Both the position numbers and the translations under genes were made by a program. Below, piece by piece: positions 27,458 to 37,000 of a stretch of DNA of 64,000 nucleotides. Numbering within the stretch: the stretch's first letter is position 1; each line of letters starts with the position of its first letter. Source of the stretch: Bacteroidales bacterium (lineage in GTDB: Bacteria; Bacteroidota; Bacteroidia; Bacteroidales; WCHB1-69); contig JAFXTS010000005.1 of assembly GCA_017535665.1 (NCBI GenBank), forward strand, positions 80,318-144,317. Reading direction: 5' to 3'. The notes under the pieces are model-generated. The model made no database searches and had not been told where the DNA came from. It worked only from the letters and a program-made list of their open reading frames with translations.

Positions 27458-27487
27458 AGCACCTTATTTCGATAAGGTGCTTTTTTT
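27458..27487 (+). terminator. Intrinsic terminator of the tRNA operon
   Basis: AGCACCTTAT pairs perfectly with ATAAGGTGCT around a TTCG tetraloop, followed by a run of T. Confidence 0.9.
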
Positions 27488-27547
27488 GTATCACGCAGAT
27501 ACTTAAGGGCTATTCTGTGGGCATAAAGGTCTGAAAATTTCCGTTAG

Positions 27548-28396
27548 TTATTCCGAAAACCGCTTCATCACCATGTCGGCGTAGGTCTTCGAAAGCGGGA
27601 TACGGGTGCTGCCCGACTCGTCGAAAGAGATGTATAATCCCTCTTTATCTCGGCTTATGATGTTGACTTTCTGTAAGTTGACCATATAGGAACGATGACA
27701 GCGCGCAAAACCGTACTGCGCCAATTCATCCTCCATGGCCTTGAGTTTGTTGCGCAACATGGCCGTGCTGTTTTTCCCATTATCTATATAATGTATCTTT
27801 ACATAATTGTCGTCAGACTCCAGATAAAGGATGGTGCTGCGCTTGATGGAAAGCCGCAATTTCCCCTTTTCATCCATAAAATTGATGACCTCGTCAGCTT
27901 CTCTTCCCACATGGCTCTCTCGAAAATGGCGGCTTTGCAACTCTCTGATTTTTATTTCTTTAGTCTTTAATCCAATAAAAAGATAGGAGATAAGATACGG
28001 AATGACGAGTATGGTAGGTATAAAAATGAGGGTTTTTTGGAAGATGATCTGCGCCGGACGCGCATCGTGCAAAACAATCTTGGAGATAAAAAGATAAAGG
28101 ATGGCAATGATGAAGATTTCAGCGAAGAGCCAAAGCACGTAGGCAAGGATGGAAAGCAGCTTTTTCCTATTGACGAAGTGCATGACGATGCGGCTGATGA
28201 TCATCACCACCACACCCCCGAGGATGACACAGGTGGAATAGAAGGAGGTGGCTTGGTATTGACTGTCGTTGAACCAGCCGGCATCCCTGAAGGGTGTATA
28301 TACGTTGACGAAAAATAGCGAGAAAAAGGTCACAAACATCAAAAGATAGACGTTGGTGGTCTTCTTGGCCAAATATTCAGGTATTCTTTTGTTCAT
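27548..28396 (-). CDS. Membrane-anchored LytTR transcriptional regulator
   Basis: A 282-residue protein with four predicted transmembrane helices in the first half (VYLLMFVTFFSLFFVNVY first) and a C-terminal LytTR DNA-binding domain from about residue 180 (ILYLESDDNYVKIHY, FARCHRSYMVNLQKVNII, IPLSKTYADMVMKRF). It has no response-regulator receiver domain, so the membrane part probably senses the signal. ATG 28396 is chosen because a TAATTTTG box lies just upstream. It is divergent from the acyl-activating fusion gene, and three direct repeats between the two promoters are its likely binding sites, suggesting autoregulation and control of that gene. Confidence 0.88.
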   Translation of the reverse strand: MNKRIPEYLAKKTTNVYLLMFVTFFSLFFVNVYTPFRDAGWFNDSQYQATSFYSTCVILGGVVVMIISRIVMHFVNRKKLLSILAYVLWLFAEIFIIAILYLFISKIVLHDARPAQIIFQKTLIFIPTILVIPYLISYLFIGLKTKEIKIRELQSRHFRESHVGREADEVINFMDEKGKLRLSIKRSTILYLESDDNYVKIHYIDNGKNSTAMLRNKLKAMEDELAQYGFARCHRSYMVNLQKVNIISRDKEGLYISFDESGSTRIPLSKTYADMVMKRFSE

Positions 28397-28420
28397 TTTC
28401 GCCCCATTTTTTGTGGGGTG

Positions 28421-28428
28421 CAAAATTA
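28421..28428 (-). promoter_or_regulatory. -7 promoter box of the LytTR gene
   Basis: TAATTTTG followed by CACCCC on the minus strand, 24 bases before ATG 28396. Its upstream (-33) region overlaps the first operator-like repeat. Confidence 0.55.
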
Positions 28429-28439
28429 CACAAATTATT

Positions 28440-28489
28440 TTTCACCACGTCAATCAAAATTTCACCCCATATTTTAAGATTTCACCCCA
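28440..28489 (+). repeat. Three direct repeats, 20-base period; likely LytTR operator
   Basis: TTTCACCACG at 28440, TTTCACCCCA at 28460 and TTTCACCCCA at 28480 are spaced exactly 20 bases start to start. An inverted near-copy, TGGGGTGCAAA, lies at 28414-28424, and TTTCGCCCCA at 28397. LytTR proteins bind direct repeats about two helical turns apart, so this fits both in spacing and in position between the divergent promoters. The repeats are seen; the binding is inferred. Confidence 0.6.
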
Positions 28490-28537
28490 CAAAATGGGTG
28501 TAAGTACCTTTTTTTCAATATGAATGAAAAAATGATG

Positions 28538-28545
28538 TTCTTTTG
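28538..28545 (+). promoter_or_regulatory. Probable -7 box of the acyl-activating fusion gene
   Basis: TTCTTTTG followed by CCGCC differs from TAnnTTTG at one position. The weak box, about 50 bases downstream of the repeats, would fit an activator-dependent promoter. Confidence 0.4.
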
Positions 28546-28571
28546 CCGCCGAAAAACCTAAACCTTTTACC

Positions 28572-31058
28572 ATGTTAGAAAATAGAAACAAAGTGGCGGT
28601 CAGATACCGCAATACCGATTATACCTATGAGCAGCTTTTGAAGTTCTCTGAATGCTATGCACGGCACTTTGCCACCCTGCCGAATGTTGACAAGGTGGCC
28701 ATTTTCGCCGAGAACTCCCCCGAATGGATCTTCGCTTTCTATGGGGCCGTGCGCAACGGTAGCGTGGTGGTGCCCATCGATGTGCTCTCCACCCCGAAAG
28801 AAATCGCCTACATCCTCAACGACTGTCGTCCCGAGATCGTCTTCACCTCATCTTCAAAGAAAAATACGTTGGAACAGGCCATCGCCATGGTGGATGACTA
28901 CCAGTGTGCAGTCGTCGTCAGCGAGGATGTGGACGTCTCGTGTATTGCTGAATTGCCCGCATCGCCGATTGAAAATCGTCCGCTCAGCGACACCCTGCTC
29001 ATTATCTACACTTCCGGCACCACGGGCAGTCCGAAAGGGGTGATGCTCAGCACTCGCAACGTATTATATAATGTAGATGCGGTATCGAAAGAGGTGCCTA
29101 TCTTTACCGCCAATCGCAACGTAATGATTCTCTTGCCGTTGCATCATGCCTTCCCGCTGATGGGGTCGCTCATCGCTCCGCTCTATGTGGGTGGCACAGT
29201 CTGCATTGCTGATGGCATGAACGCCGAGAGCATCCTTTCAACGCTGAACAACGGCAAGGTCAGCATCATCATTGGGGTACCGCGCCTGTACGACATGTTG
29301 GCCAAAGGTATGATGGCGAAGGTGAATGCCCATCCGCTGGCGCGCCTCATCTACAAAACCGCCCGCTTCGTCGGCAGCCGCTGGTTGTCGAAGGTGCTTT
29401 TCCGCAGCGTGCATCAGAAGTTCGGCGGCCACATCGACTATCTGGTCTCGGGAGGCGCTGCCTTATCTGATAGTACCGCCGAGGTGTTCAAAACCTTTGG
29501 TTTCTACGTGCTGGAAGGCTACGGCATGACCGAAACCGCCCCGATGATCAGCTTCACCCGTCCCGGTGAGCGCAAAATCGGCTTTGTGGGCCGTCCGCTT
29601 CCGGGCATACAGGTGCGCATCGACGAGCAGGGGGAGGTGTGCGTGAAGGGCGACAATGTGATGGAAGGCTACTACCACCGTCCCGAAGAAACCGCTGCCA
29701 TCCTCCGTGACGGCTGGCTGCATACCGGCGACATCGGAATCCTCAGCAAGCACGGACTGAAACTGACAGGCCGCCTCAAAGACATCATCGTCACCCCTAA
29801 CGGCAAGAATATCAATCCCGAAAACATGGAGGCCGAAATGGTGGCCTTCTCCGAGATGTTCAAGGAGGTGGGTATTTTTATGGAAGGCGGTATCCTACAG
29901 GCGATTATCCGTCCCGAGATGTCGGCCCTGCGCGACAAGTACGTGGAAAACCTCCATGAGGTGCTGAAGGATGTGGTGGCCGATTTCAACCAGACGCAGG
30001 CCTCCTACAAGCGCATCCAGCGCTTCCATGTTGTGTCGTGCGAACTGCCCAAGACGCGCCTCGGCAAGGTACAGCATTTTATGCTTTCCTCGCTGATGGA
30101 AGAGGTGGGCAAGTTGCGTCAAGAGGACGAGATGGAGAATCCTTCCCAGATTTATCTCATCCTTAAAAAATATCTCGAAACCGAAACCAACCGTACGGTT
30201 CATCCGCACGACCATTTCGAAATCGATCTCGCCATGGACTCGCTCTCCCGTGTGGCGCTGATGGCTTTTATCTACTCTAATTTTGGGGTGCAAATCGATG
30301 AGGCGAAGATGGACGAACTCAACAACTTGTCGGTCCTTGCCGAATACTTGGAGCAGCACGTTTCCGACGAGCAGATTTCGCAGGAGGTGGTGTCATGGGA
30401 AAGCATATTATTGGGCAATATCGCTGATATACAGCTGCCTAATCCGGGCTTTGTTCAGCTCATCACCCGTACGGTGTGCGACTTCTTGGTGCGTGTTTTC
30501 TGTCGCTGCAAGTCGAAAGGACAGGAGAACATCCCCGATGAGGCCTGCATCATCGTGGCCAACCACCGCAGCGCCCTCGACGGCGTGTTCATCACCTCGC
30601 AGATGCGGCTCTTTTCCGCCAGAAAAACCTTCATCTTTGCTAAAGCCAAGCATTGGAAAAGCCGGTTTGCCCGCTTTATGGCTAAGGAAAATAATGTGAT
30701 TCTAATGGATATCAACAAGAACCTCACCGAGTCGCTCCGCCAGATGGCGGCCGCCCTGCGGAAAGGCAAGAAGGTGATCATCTTCCCCGAAGGGATGCGC
30801 TCGAAAGACAACCGTCTGCACGAGTTCCGCGACACTTTCGCCATCTTAAGTCGTACGCTGAACGTGCCGATTGTGCCGGTGGCGATAGAAGGCTCCGAAA
30901 GTGCGGTGTATGACCACATTGCGTTGCCGCGCTTCCAAAATAGGGTGGATGTGAAATTCATGAAGCCCATCTATCCGACAGGGAGTAAGAGTGCCAAAGT
31001 TCTGAAAGATAGGGTGTTTAGGCTCTTTAAGGATGTCTTGGAGACGGGAAGAAGGTAG
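28572..31058 (+). CDS. Three-domain fusion: acyl-activating enzyme, ACP, PlsC acyltransferase
   Basis: An 828-residue protein. Residues 1-520 form an AMP-binding (ANL) domain with IIYTSGTTGSPKG (144-156), GYGMTETAPM and the hinge LTGRLKDIIV. About 530-610 form an acyl carrier protein domain; S557 in LAMDSLSR is the expected phosphopantetheine site. About 630-828 form a lysophospholipid acyltransferase with NHRSALD (H665, D670) and FPEG (738-741). The design lets a fatty acid be adenylated, loaded on the tethered ACP and passed to a lyso-lipid, resembling E. coli Aas but with its own carrier. Divergent from the LytTR regulator. The true lipid acceptor is unknown. Confidence 0.88.
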   Translation: MLENRNKVAVRYRNTDYTYEQLLKFSECYARHFATLPNVDKVAIFAENSPEWIFAFYGAVRNGSVVVPIDVLSTPKEIAYILNDCRPEIVFTSSSKKNTLEQAIAMVDDYQCAVVVSEDVDVSCIAELPASPIENRPLSDTLLIIYTSGTTGSPKGVMLSTRNVLYNVDAVSKEVPIFTANRNVMILLPLHHAFPLMGSLIAPLYVGGTVCIADGMNAESILSTLNNGKVSIIIGVPRLYDMLAKGMMAKVNAHPLARLIYKTARFVGSRWLSKVLFRSVHQKFGGHIDYLVSGGAALSDSTAEVFKTFGFYVLEGYGMTETAPMISFTRPGERKIGFVGRPLPGIQVRIDEQGEVCVKGDNVMEGYYHRPEETAAILRDGWLHTGDIGILSKHGLKLTGRLKDIIVTPNGKNINPENMEAEMVAFSEMFKEVGIFMEGGILQAIIRPEMSALRDKYVENLHEVLKDVVADFNQTQASYKRIQRFHVVSCELPKTRLGKVQHFMLSSLMEEVGKLRQEDEMENPSQIYLILKKYLETETNRTVHPHDHFEIDLAMDSLSRVALMAFIYSNFGVQIDEAKMDELNNLSVLAEYLEQHVSDEQISQEVVSWESILLGNIADIQLPNPGFVQLITRTVCDFLVRVFCRCKSKGQENIPDEACIIVANHRSALDGVFITSQMRLFSARKTFIFAKAKHWKSRFARFMAKENNVILMDINKNLTESLRQMAAALRKGKKVIIFPEGMRSKDNRLHEFRDTFAILSRTLNVPIVPVAIEGSESAVYDHIALPRFQNRVDVKFMKPIYPTGSKSAKVLKDRVFRLFKDVLETGRR

Positions 31059-31078
31059 GCATTTGAGATGAGGGGAAC

Positions 31079-32599
31079 TTACTCCCACTCGATGGTCGCC
31101 GGCGGCTTCGAGCTGATGTCATAGACCACTCTGTTGATGCCGCGCACTTTATTGATGATTTCGTTGGAGATGGCTCTCAGGAAGTCGTTAGGCAGGTCGG
31201 CCCAGTCGGCTGTCATTCCGTCTGTAGAGGTGACGGCGCGCAGGGCAACGGCATTCTCGTAGGTGCGCTCGTCGCCCATGACACCTACAGATCGGATGGG
31301 CAGCAGGATGACACCCGCCTGCCATACCTGATCATATAGTTTATGTTTCCGCAGCCCGTTGATGAAGATGTCGTCGGCCTCCTGCAGGATTCGCACCTTC
31401 TCCGGCGTGATGTCGCCGAGGATGCGCACGCCGAGTCCGGGCCCCGGGAAGGGATGGCGTGTGATGAACGATTCGGGGATGCCCATTTCGCGGCCCACCT
31501 GCCGCACCTCGTCCTTGAAGAGCAGCTTCAGCGGCTCGACCACCTGCATGTGCATGCGTTCGGGGAGGCCGCCCACGTTGTGGTGCGACTTGATGACCAT
31601 GCCGGTGATGGAGAGCGACTCAATGCGATCGGGATAGATGGTGCCTTGGGCGAGCCACTTCACGTCGCTGAGTTTCTTGGCTTCGGCCTCGAAAACTTCG
31701 ATGAAGCCTTTGCCGATAATTTTGCGTTTCTTTTCGGGGTCGCTTTCGCCTTTGAGGGCTTCGTAAAAATGCTGCGAAGCGTCCACGCCCGTCACGTTGA
31801 GGCCGAGCAGCTGGTAGTGTTTCAGCACGGACGAGAACTCGTTGAGGCGGAGCAGTCCGTTATCTACAAAGATGCAGTGGAGCTGTTGGCCGATGGCCTT
31901 GTTGAGCAGCATGGCGGCCACGGTGGAATCGACGCCGCCAGAGAGGCCGAGCACCACCTGGTCGGTGCCGAGTTGCTGGCGCAGCTCTTTCACTGTTGAT
32001 TCGATGAACGAGGCGGGGGTCCAGTCGGCCTGGCAACCGCAGATGCTATGGACAAAGTTGCGGAGGATGGTGGGGCCGTCCTCGGAGTGGAACACCTCGG
32101 GGTGGAACTGCACGGCCCAGGTGGGTTCGCCATCGATGCGGTAGGCGGCCACGGGCACGTCGGCGGTGCTGGCAATGATGCGGAAGTTCTGCGGCAGCTC
32201 CACGATGGTGTCGCCATGCGACATCCACACCTGTGAGTGGCCGCGCACCCCTTGGAAGAGCGGGTCGCTGCCGTCGAAGGTGGCGAGGCGGGCGCGGCCG
32301 TATTCACGGCTGTCGCTGCTGCCCACACGGCCGCCCGAGATGTGGGCGAGATACTGCGCACCATAACAAACTCCTAACAAAGGAATGCGTTTGCGGAAGG
32401 CCGACAGGTCGGGTTTGAAAGCCTCCGCCTGGTTGACGGAGAACGGGCTTCCGGAAAGGATGACACCCTTTACCGTAGGGTCGCCTTCGGGGAATTTGTT
32501 GTAAGGAAGAATTTCACAATAGGTATGCAATTCGCGCACGCGGCGGGCAATGAGCTGCGTATATTGCGAACCGAAATCCAAGATGATAATTTTGTCCAT
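31079..32599 (-). CDS. guaA: GMP synthase (glutamine-hydrolysing)
   Basis: A 506-residue enzyme converting XMP to GMP. The N-terminal class I glutaminase shows [19 protein letters not shown] and the nucleophile C78 in [10 protein letters not shown]; the ATP pyrophosphatase has the P-loop [12 protein letters not shown]; the dimerisation domain ends in [11 protein letters not shown] 32599 is chosen because the CAAAAATA complement of a -7 box lies upstream. Convergent with the acyl-activating fusion and divergent from purC, so it sits at the edge of the purine cluster and is read separately. Confidence 0.97.
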   Translation of the reverse strand: MDKIIILDFGSQYTQLIARRVRELHTYCEILPYNKFPEGDPTVKGVILSGSPFSVNQAEAFKPDLSAFRKRIPLLGVCYGAQYLAHISGGRVGSSDSREYGRARLATFDGSDPLFQGVRGHSQVWMSHGDTIVELPQNFRIIASTADVPVAAYRIDGEPTWAVQFHPEVFHSEDGPTILRNFVHSICGCQADWTPASFIESTVKELRQQLGTDQVVLGLSGGVDSTVAAMLLNKAIGQQLHCIFVDNGLLRLNEFSSVLKHYQLLGLNVTGVDASQHFYEALKGESDPEKKRKIIGKGFIEVFEAEAKKLSDVKWLAQGTIYPDRIESLSITGMVIKSHHNVGGLPERMHMQVVEPLKLLFKDEVRQVGREMGIPESFITRHPFPGPGLGVRILGDITPEKVRILQEADDIFINGLRKHKLYDQVWQAGVILLPIRSVGVMGDERTYENAVALRAVTSTDGMTADWADLPNDFLRAISNEIINKVRGINRVVYDISSKPPATIEWE

Positions 32600-32621
32600 A
32601 ATTTTGCGGTTTTTCAGGCTG

Positions 32622-32629
32622 CAAAAATA
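32622..32629 (-). promoter_or_regulatory. -7 promoter box of guaA
   Basis: TATTTTTG followed by CAGCC on the minus strand, 23 bases before ATG 32599. Confidence 0.65.
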
Positions 32630-32795
32630 CGGAATTGTTATGAGTAATTTTTCATTCATATTTTAATAAAAAACAATTTTTTTTCTATGAAAAGAATGAA
32701 TTGAGAGTAACTTTTTGATTTTTAATGTGAAATAATAGTGTTGAAAAGTTCATAAAAAATTTTTTGAAATTGAAAAAATCGAAAAAAAAATAATG

Positions 32796-32803
32796 TAATT
32801 TTG
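32796..32803 (+). promoter_or_regulatory. -7 promoter box of the purC operon
   Basis: TAATTTTG followed by CCGCA, 22 bases before the purC ATG. The leader is too short for a purine riboswitch. Confidence 0.6.
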
Positions 32804-32825
32804 CCGCATCAAAAAACACATCATT

Positions 32826-33515
32826 ATGGAAACAAAACATGTTTACACAGGGAAGACGAAAGACGTCTTCGCATTGAGTAATGGAAATTATCTCTTGAAG
32901 TTCAAGGATGATTGCACCGGAAAAGACGGTAAGTTCGATCCAGGTGAAAATTCTGTAGGACTTAAAATTGAAGGCGTTGGCAAGGTGAACTTGAAAATGT
33001 CCATCTACTTCTTTGAGAAGATCAACGCTGCTGGCATCCGCACCCACTATGTGAGCGCCAACTTGGACGATGTCACCATGGAGGTTCTGCCCGCCAAGGT
33101 GTTCGGCAAGGGGCTCGAAGTGATTTGCCGCTACAAGGCTGTGGGTAGCTTCTTCCGCCGTTACGGGGAATATGTGGAAGAGGCCGCTGACCTGCCTGAG
33201 TATGTAGAGATGACCTTCAAGAACGATGCCAAGGGCGACCCGCTCGTAACCAAAGATGGCCTCGTAGCGCTCAACATCATGACCGAGAAACAGTATGACG
33301 ACATCAAGGACATGACCCGCAAAGTCACCCGCATCGTCGCTGACGAGATGAAGGCAAGAGGCCTCGACCTCTACGACATCAAGTTCGAGTTCGGTTACGA
33401 CAAAGACGGCAAGGTTATGCTGATCGACGAGATCGCTTCCGGCAACATGCGCGTTTACAAAAACGGCGAGTACATCGAACCGATGACCCTCTCCAAATTA
33501 TTTTTTGAGAAATAA
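32826..33515 (+). CDS. purC: SAICAR synthetase
   Basis: A 229-residue enzyme that joins aspartate to CAIR with ATP, giving SAICAR. It begins [11 protein letters not shown], the ATP-grasp-like start of Pur[25 protein letters not shown] (residues about 84-107) holds the conserved substrate arginine/lysine region and [14 protein letters not shown] the late metal/ATP block. Short form, as in many Firmicutes and Bacteroidota. First gene of the plus-strand purine run; purE follows 8 bases later. Confidence 0.93.
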   Translation: METKHVYTGKTKDVFALSNGNYLLKFKDDCTGKDGKFDPGENSVGLKIEGVGKVNLKMSIYFFEKINAAGIRTHYVSANLDDVTMEVLPAKVFGKGLEVICRYKAVGSFFRRYGEYVEEAADLPEYVEMTFKNDAKGDPLVTKDGLVALNIMTEKQYDDIKDMTRKVTRIVADEMKARGLDLYDIKFEFGYDKDGKVMLIDEIASGNMRVYKNGEYIEPMTLSKLFFEK

Positions 33516-33523
33516 TTGTTGAA

Positions 33524-33991
33524 ATGAAAGTAGCAGTGATCATGGGAAGTGCAAGCGACTGGGACGTGATGTCTCCTGCTTGTACCACTCTTGAAGAGTT
33601 CGGAATCTCCTACGAGAAGAAGGTGCTGAGCGCACACCGCAACCCGGGGCCGTTGGCCGACTATGTCAGAGCGGCCCGCGACAATGGCTTTGATGTCATC
33701 ATCGCCGGGGCAGGGGGCGCGGCACATCTGCCGGGGGTCATCGCCGCCCTCACCACACTGCCGGTAATCGGCGTCCCGGTGAAGTCGAAGGCGCTCAACG
33801 GACTCGACTCGCTGCTCTCTATCGTACAGATGCCATCAGGAATACCGGTAGCCACCATGGCCATTGACGGCGCGAAGAACGCCGCACTGATGGCGGTCAC
33901 CATACTCGCACTGCACCACCCGCACTTGACAGACCAACTGGAAGAGTTCCGCAAGCGTCAGAGTGAGAAGGTGCTGAATACGACTATATAA
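33524..33991 (+). CDS. purE: N5-CAIR mutase, class I PurE
   Basis: A 155-residue enzyme. The phosphate loop [10 protein letters not shown], the AHRNP histidine loop and [10 protein letters not shown] are intact. Class I PurE isomerises N5-CAIR to CAIR and normally needs PurK to make N5-CAIR; no purK lies in the window. Followed by a strong hairpin terminator before purL. Confidence 0.95.
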   Translation: MKVAVIMGSASDWDVMSPACTTLEEFGISYEKKVLSAHRNPGPLADYVRAARDNGFDVIIAGAGGAAHLPGVIAALTTLPVIGVPVKSKALNGLDSLLSIVQMPSGIPVATMAIDGAKNAALMAVTILALHHPHLTDQLEEFRKRQSEKVLNTTI

Positions 33992-33997
33992 ACCCAT

Positions 33998-34030
33998 AAC
34001 GCCCACGCGATAGTTCCGCGTGGGCGTTTT
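33998..34030 (+). terminator. Hairpin terminator between purE and purL
   Basis: AACGCCCACGCG pairs perfectly with CGCGTGGGCGTT around a 7-base loop; the T-run is short (TT then C). It lies inside the purine run 18 bases before purL, so it could limit readthrough. Confidence 0.65.
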
Positions 34031-34048
34031 CATTTAATATTAAACACT

Positions 34049-37000
34049 ATGAACAGCAGACGCATCTACGTCGAAAAGAAACCCCAGTTCCGTGTCGAGG
34101 CCGATAGCCTTAAGGCAGAGCTGAATGAAAACCTTTCCCTTAACATCCGTAACCTTAGACTTCTCAACGTCTATGACCTCTTTGGCTTCAGCGACGAGCT
34201 GGTGGAGCAGAGCCGCTACCGCGTGTTCGGCGAAATTGTCACCGACACCGTCAACGACAGCTGCGACCTCACCGGCAAGAAGTTTATCGCCGTGGAGTAT
34301 ATCCCCGGACAGTTCGACCAGCGGGCCTCTTCCGCCGTGGATTGCGTGCATCTGATTGACCCCGAAGCGGACATCCAGATCCGCAGCTCCCGTCTGCTGA
34401 TTTTCGACGACGATACCACCGACCAGACGTTAGCACAGATTTCCCACTATTATATTAACCCTGTGGAAAGCCGTGCCAAAGACCTCAACGTGCTGTCGCT
34501 GTCGGAACAGGCTGAGGTGAGCCCGATGGAAGACCTGACGGGTTTCACCCAGATGACGCCCGACCAGTATCAGGAGTTCTGCTCCTCGCATGGTCTGGCC
34601 ATGAGCACCGCCGACCTCGACGAGGTGGTGCGCTATTTCAAACGTCAGGGCCGCGACCCGTGGGAAACCGAGTTGCGCATCCTCGACACCTATTGGAGTG
34701 ACCATTGCCGTCACACCACCTTTACTACAGAATTGAAAGAGATTTCCATCGATGACTCTTTTATCAAAGCCGATATGGAGCAGTCGTTGGAGTTGTTATA
34801 CAACATTCGTGCTGAGTTGAATCGCGAAAAGAAAAGCCTCTGTCTGATGGAGTTAGCCACTATTGGCGCGCGTTTCCTGAGCGCGAAGGGGCTTTTGGAT
34901 GATATGGAGCGCAGCGAGGAGAACAACGCTTGCAGCATCTTCGTGGATGTGGATGTGGACGGGCGTATGGAGAAATGGCTGCTCCAGTTCAAGAACGAGA
35001 CCCACAACCATCCCACAGAGATCGAGCCTTTCGGTGGTGCGGCCACCTGCTTGGGCGGTGCCATCCGCGACCCGCTCTCCGGCCGGTCGTACATCTATCA
35101 GGCCATGCGCGTGACTGGTGCTGGCGACATCTGCAAGCCTGTGTCGGAGACGATGCCCGGCAAGCTGCCGCAGCGTGTCATCAGCCGCAAGGCTGCTGCC
35201 GGCTACTCCAGCTACGGCAACCAGATAGGTCTGGCTACCACCATGGTGCGCGAGATCTATGACGCTGGCTACACTGCCAAGCGAATGGAGATTGGTGCGG
35301 TGGTGGGTGCCGTGAAGGCCGAGAATGTGCGCCGCGAGAGTCCGGCCCCCGGCGATGTGATCCTCCTCCTCGGAGGTCGCACGGGGCGCGACGGAGTGGG
35401 CGGTGCCACGGGTTCTTCCAAAAGCCATACCGAGACCTCCCTCGAGGTGTGCGGCAGTGAGGTGCAGAAAGGTAATGCGCCCGAAGAGCGCAAACTGCAG
35501 CGACTGTTTAGACATCCTGAGGTGACCAAATTGATAAAAAAATCCAATGACTTCGGAGCGGGAGGCGTTAGTGTCGCCATCGGGGAACTCGCTCCGGGTC
35601 TGGATATCTATATCGACAGGGTTCCCACCAAGTACTCGGGACTGAATGTCACCGAGCTGTCCATCAGCGAGTCGCAGGAGCGAATGGCGGTGGTGGTCAG
35701 AGCAGAGGACCGTGCCGAATTTGAAGGCTATTGCCAGCGCGACAATGTGGAGGTGACGTATGTGGCTGATGTGACCGACCGTGGCCGTATGCGTATCTTC
35801 AACGGCAGCAAGGCTGTTTGCGACCTTGAGCGCGAGTTCATCGACAGCGCCGGTGCCCGCCACTACTCCACCGTGAAGGTGGCTCCTGTTTCATCAGAAA
35901 GCCCGTTCCACCGCACTCCTGCTGGTGCCGACCTGCCCGCCCGCATGTCCGCGCTGATGGGTTCCGCCAACGTGGCCTCCCAGAAGGGACTGGTGGAGAT
36001 GTTCGACTCCACCATCGGCCGTTCCACCGTGCTGATGCCTTACGGCGGCAAGTACCAGGCCACCGAGACACAGGCGTCGGTGCAGAAGCTGCCTGTGGAT
36101 GGCTATACCGACACGGCCAGCGTGATGGCTTTCGGCTACAATCCCGACATTGCACGCTGGAGTCCGTACCACGGTGCCGCCTACGCCGTTGTGGAGGCCT
36201 GCACCAAGGTGGTGGCTGCCGGCGGCAATTTCGCTACCATGAGATTCTCCTACCAGGAATATTTCGAGAAGATGACCACCGATCCCTACCGCTGGGGCAA
36301 GCCGTTCTCCGCACTGCTCGGCGCATTGAAGATGCAGGTGGCGCTCGGCCTCCCGTCCATCGGTGGTAAGGACTCGATGAGCGGCAGCTTTGAGAACCTG
36401 AACGTGCCGCCCACACTGGTGGCTTTCGGCATCACCACGGTGAATGCCAATACCGTCATCTCTCCTGAGTTCAAGAAGGCTGGACATTCTATCTATCTTA
36501 TCCAGCATCGTCCGGCAGCCAACTGGATGCCCGACACCGACCAGCTGGTTCGTAACTGGAATTTCATTCACCAAAATATTGAAAACCATAAAATTGTATC
36601 CGCTTGGTCGGTGGGATTCGGCGGCGTGGCCGAAGGTTTGGTGAAGATGTCCATGGGTAATGGTTTAGGAGTGGAGGTGAAGATGGCTGAAGAAGAGCTG
36701 TTTGCGTTGAATTACGGCTCGGTCATCGTGGAAACCGACGGCATGATCAACTTCCCGGATGCGGTGCTTCTGGGTAAGGTGACCGATGATGCAGTGGTGA
36801 CCATCAACGGTGCGGCAATGAAGCTCGCGGCATTGGAGAAGGCTTATGATGAGCGTTATGCGAAGATATATCCGGTGCGGGTGGCTCCGTTGTTTGATGA
36901 GAAGATGGAGAATGTGAAAGAGACCGCCCACGAGGTGCTGGCCCACTATCCCGGCGAGGTGCCTGCTGGCGGACCTGTGGTCTGTCTGCCGGTGTTCCCG

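Noticed and set aside
32760..32826. Purine riboswitch ahead of purC
   Set aside because: The leader after the promoter box is only about 15 bases and has no aptamer-like fold.
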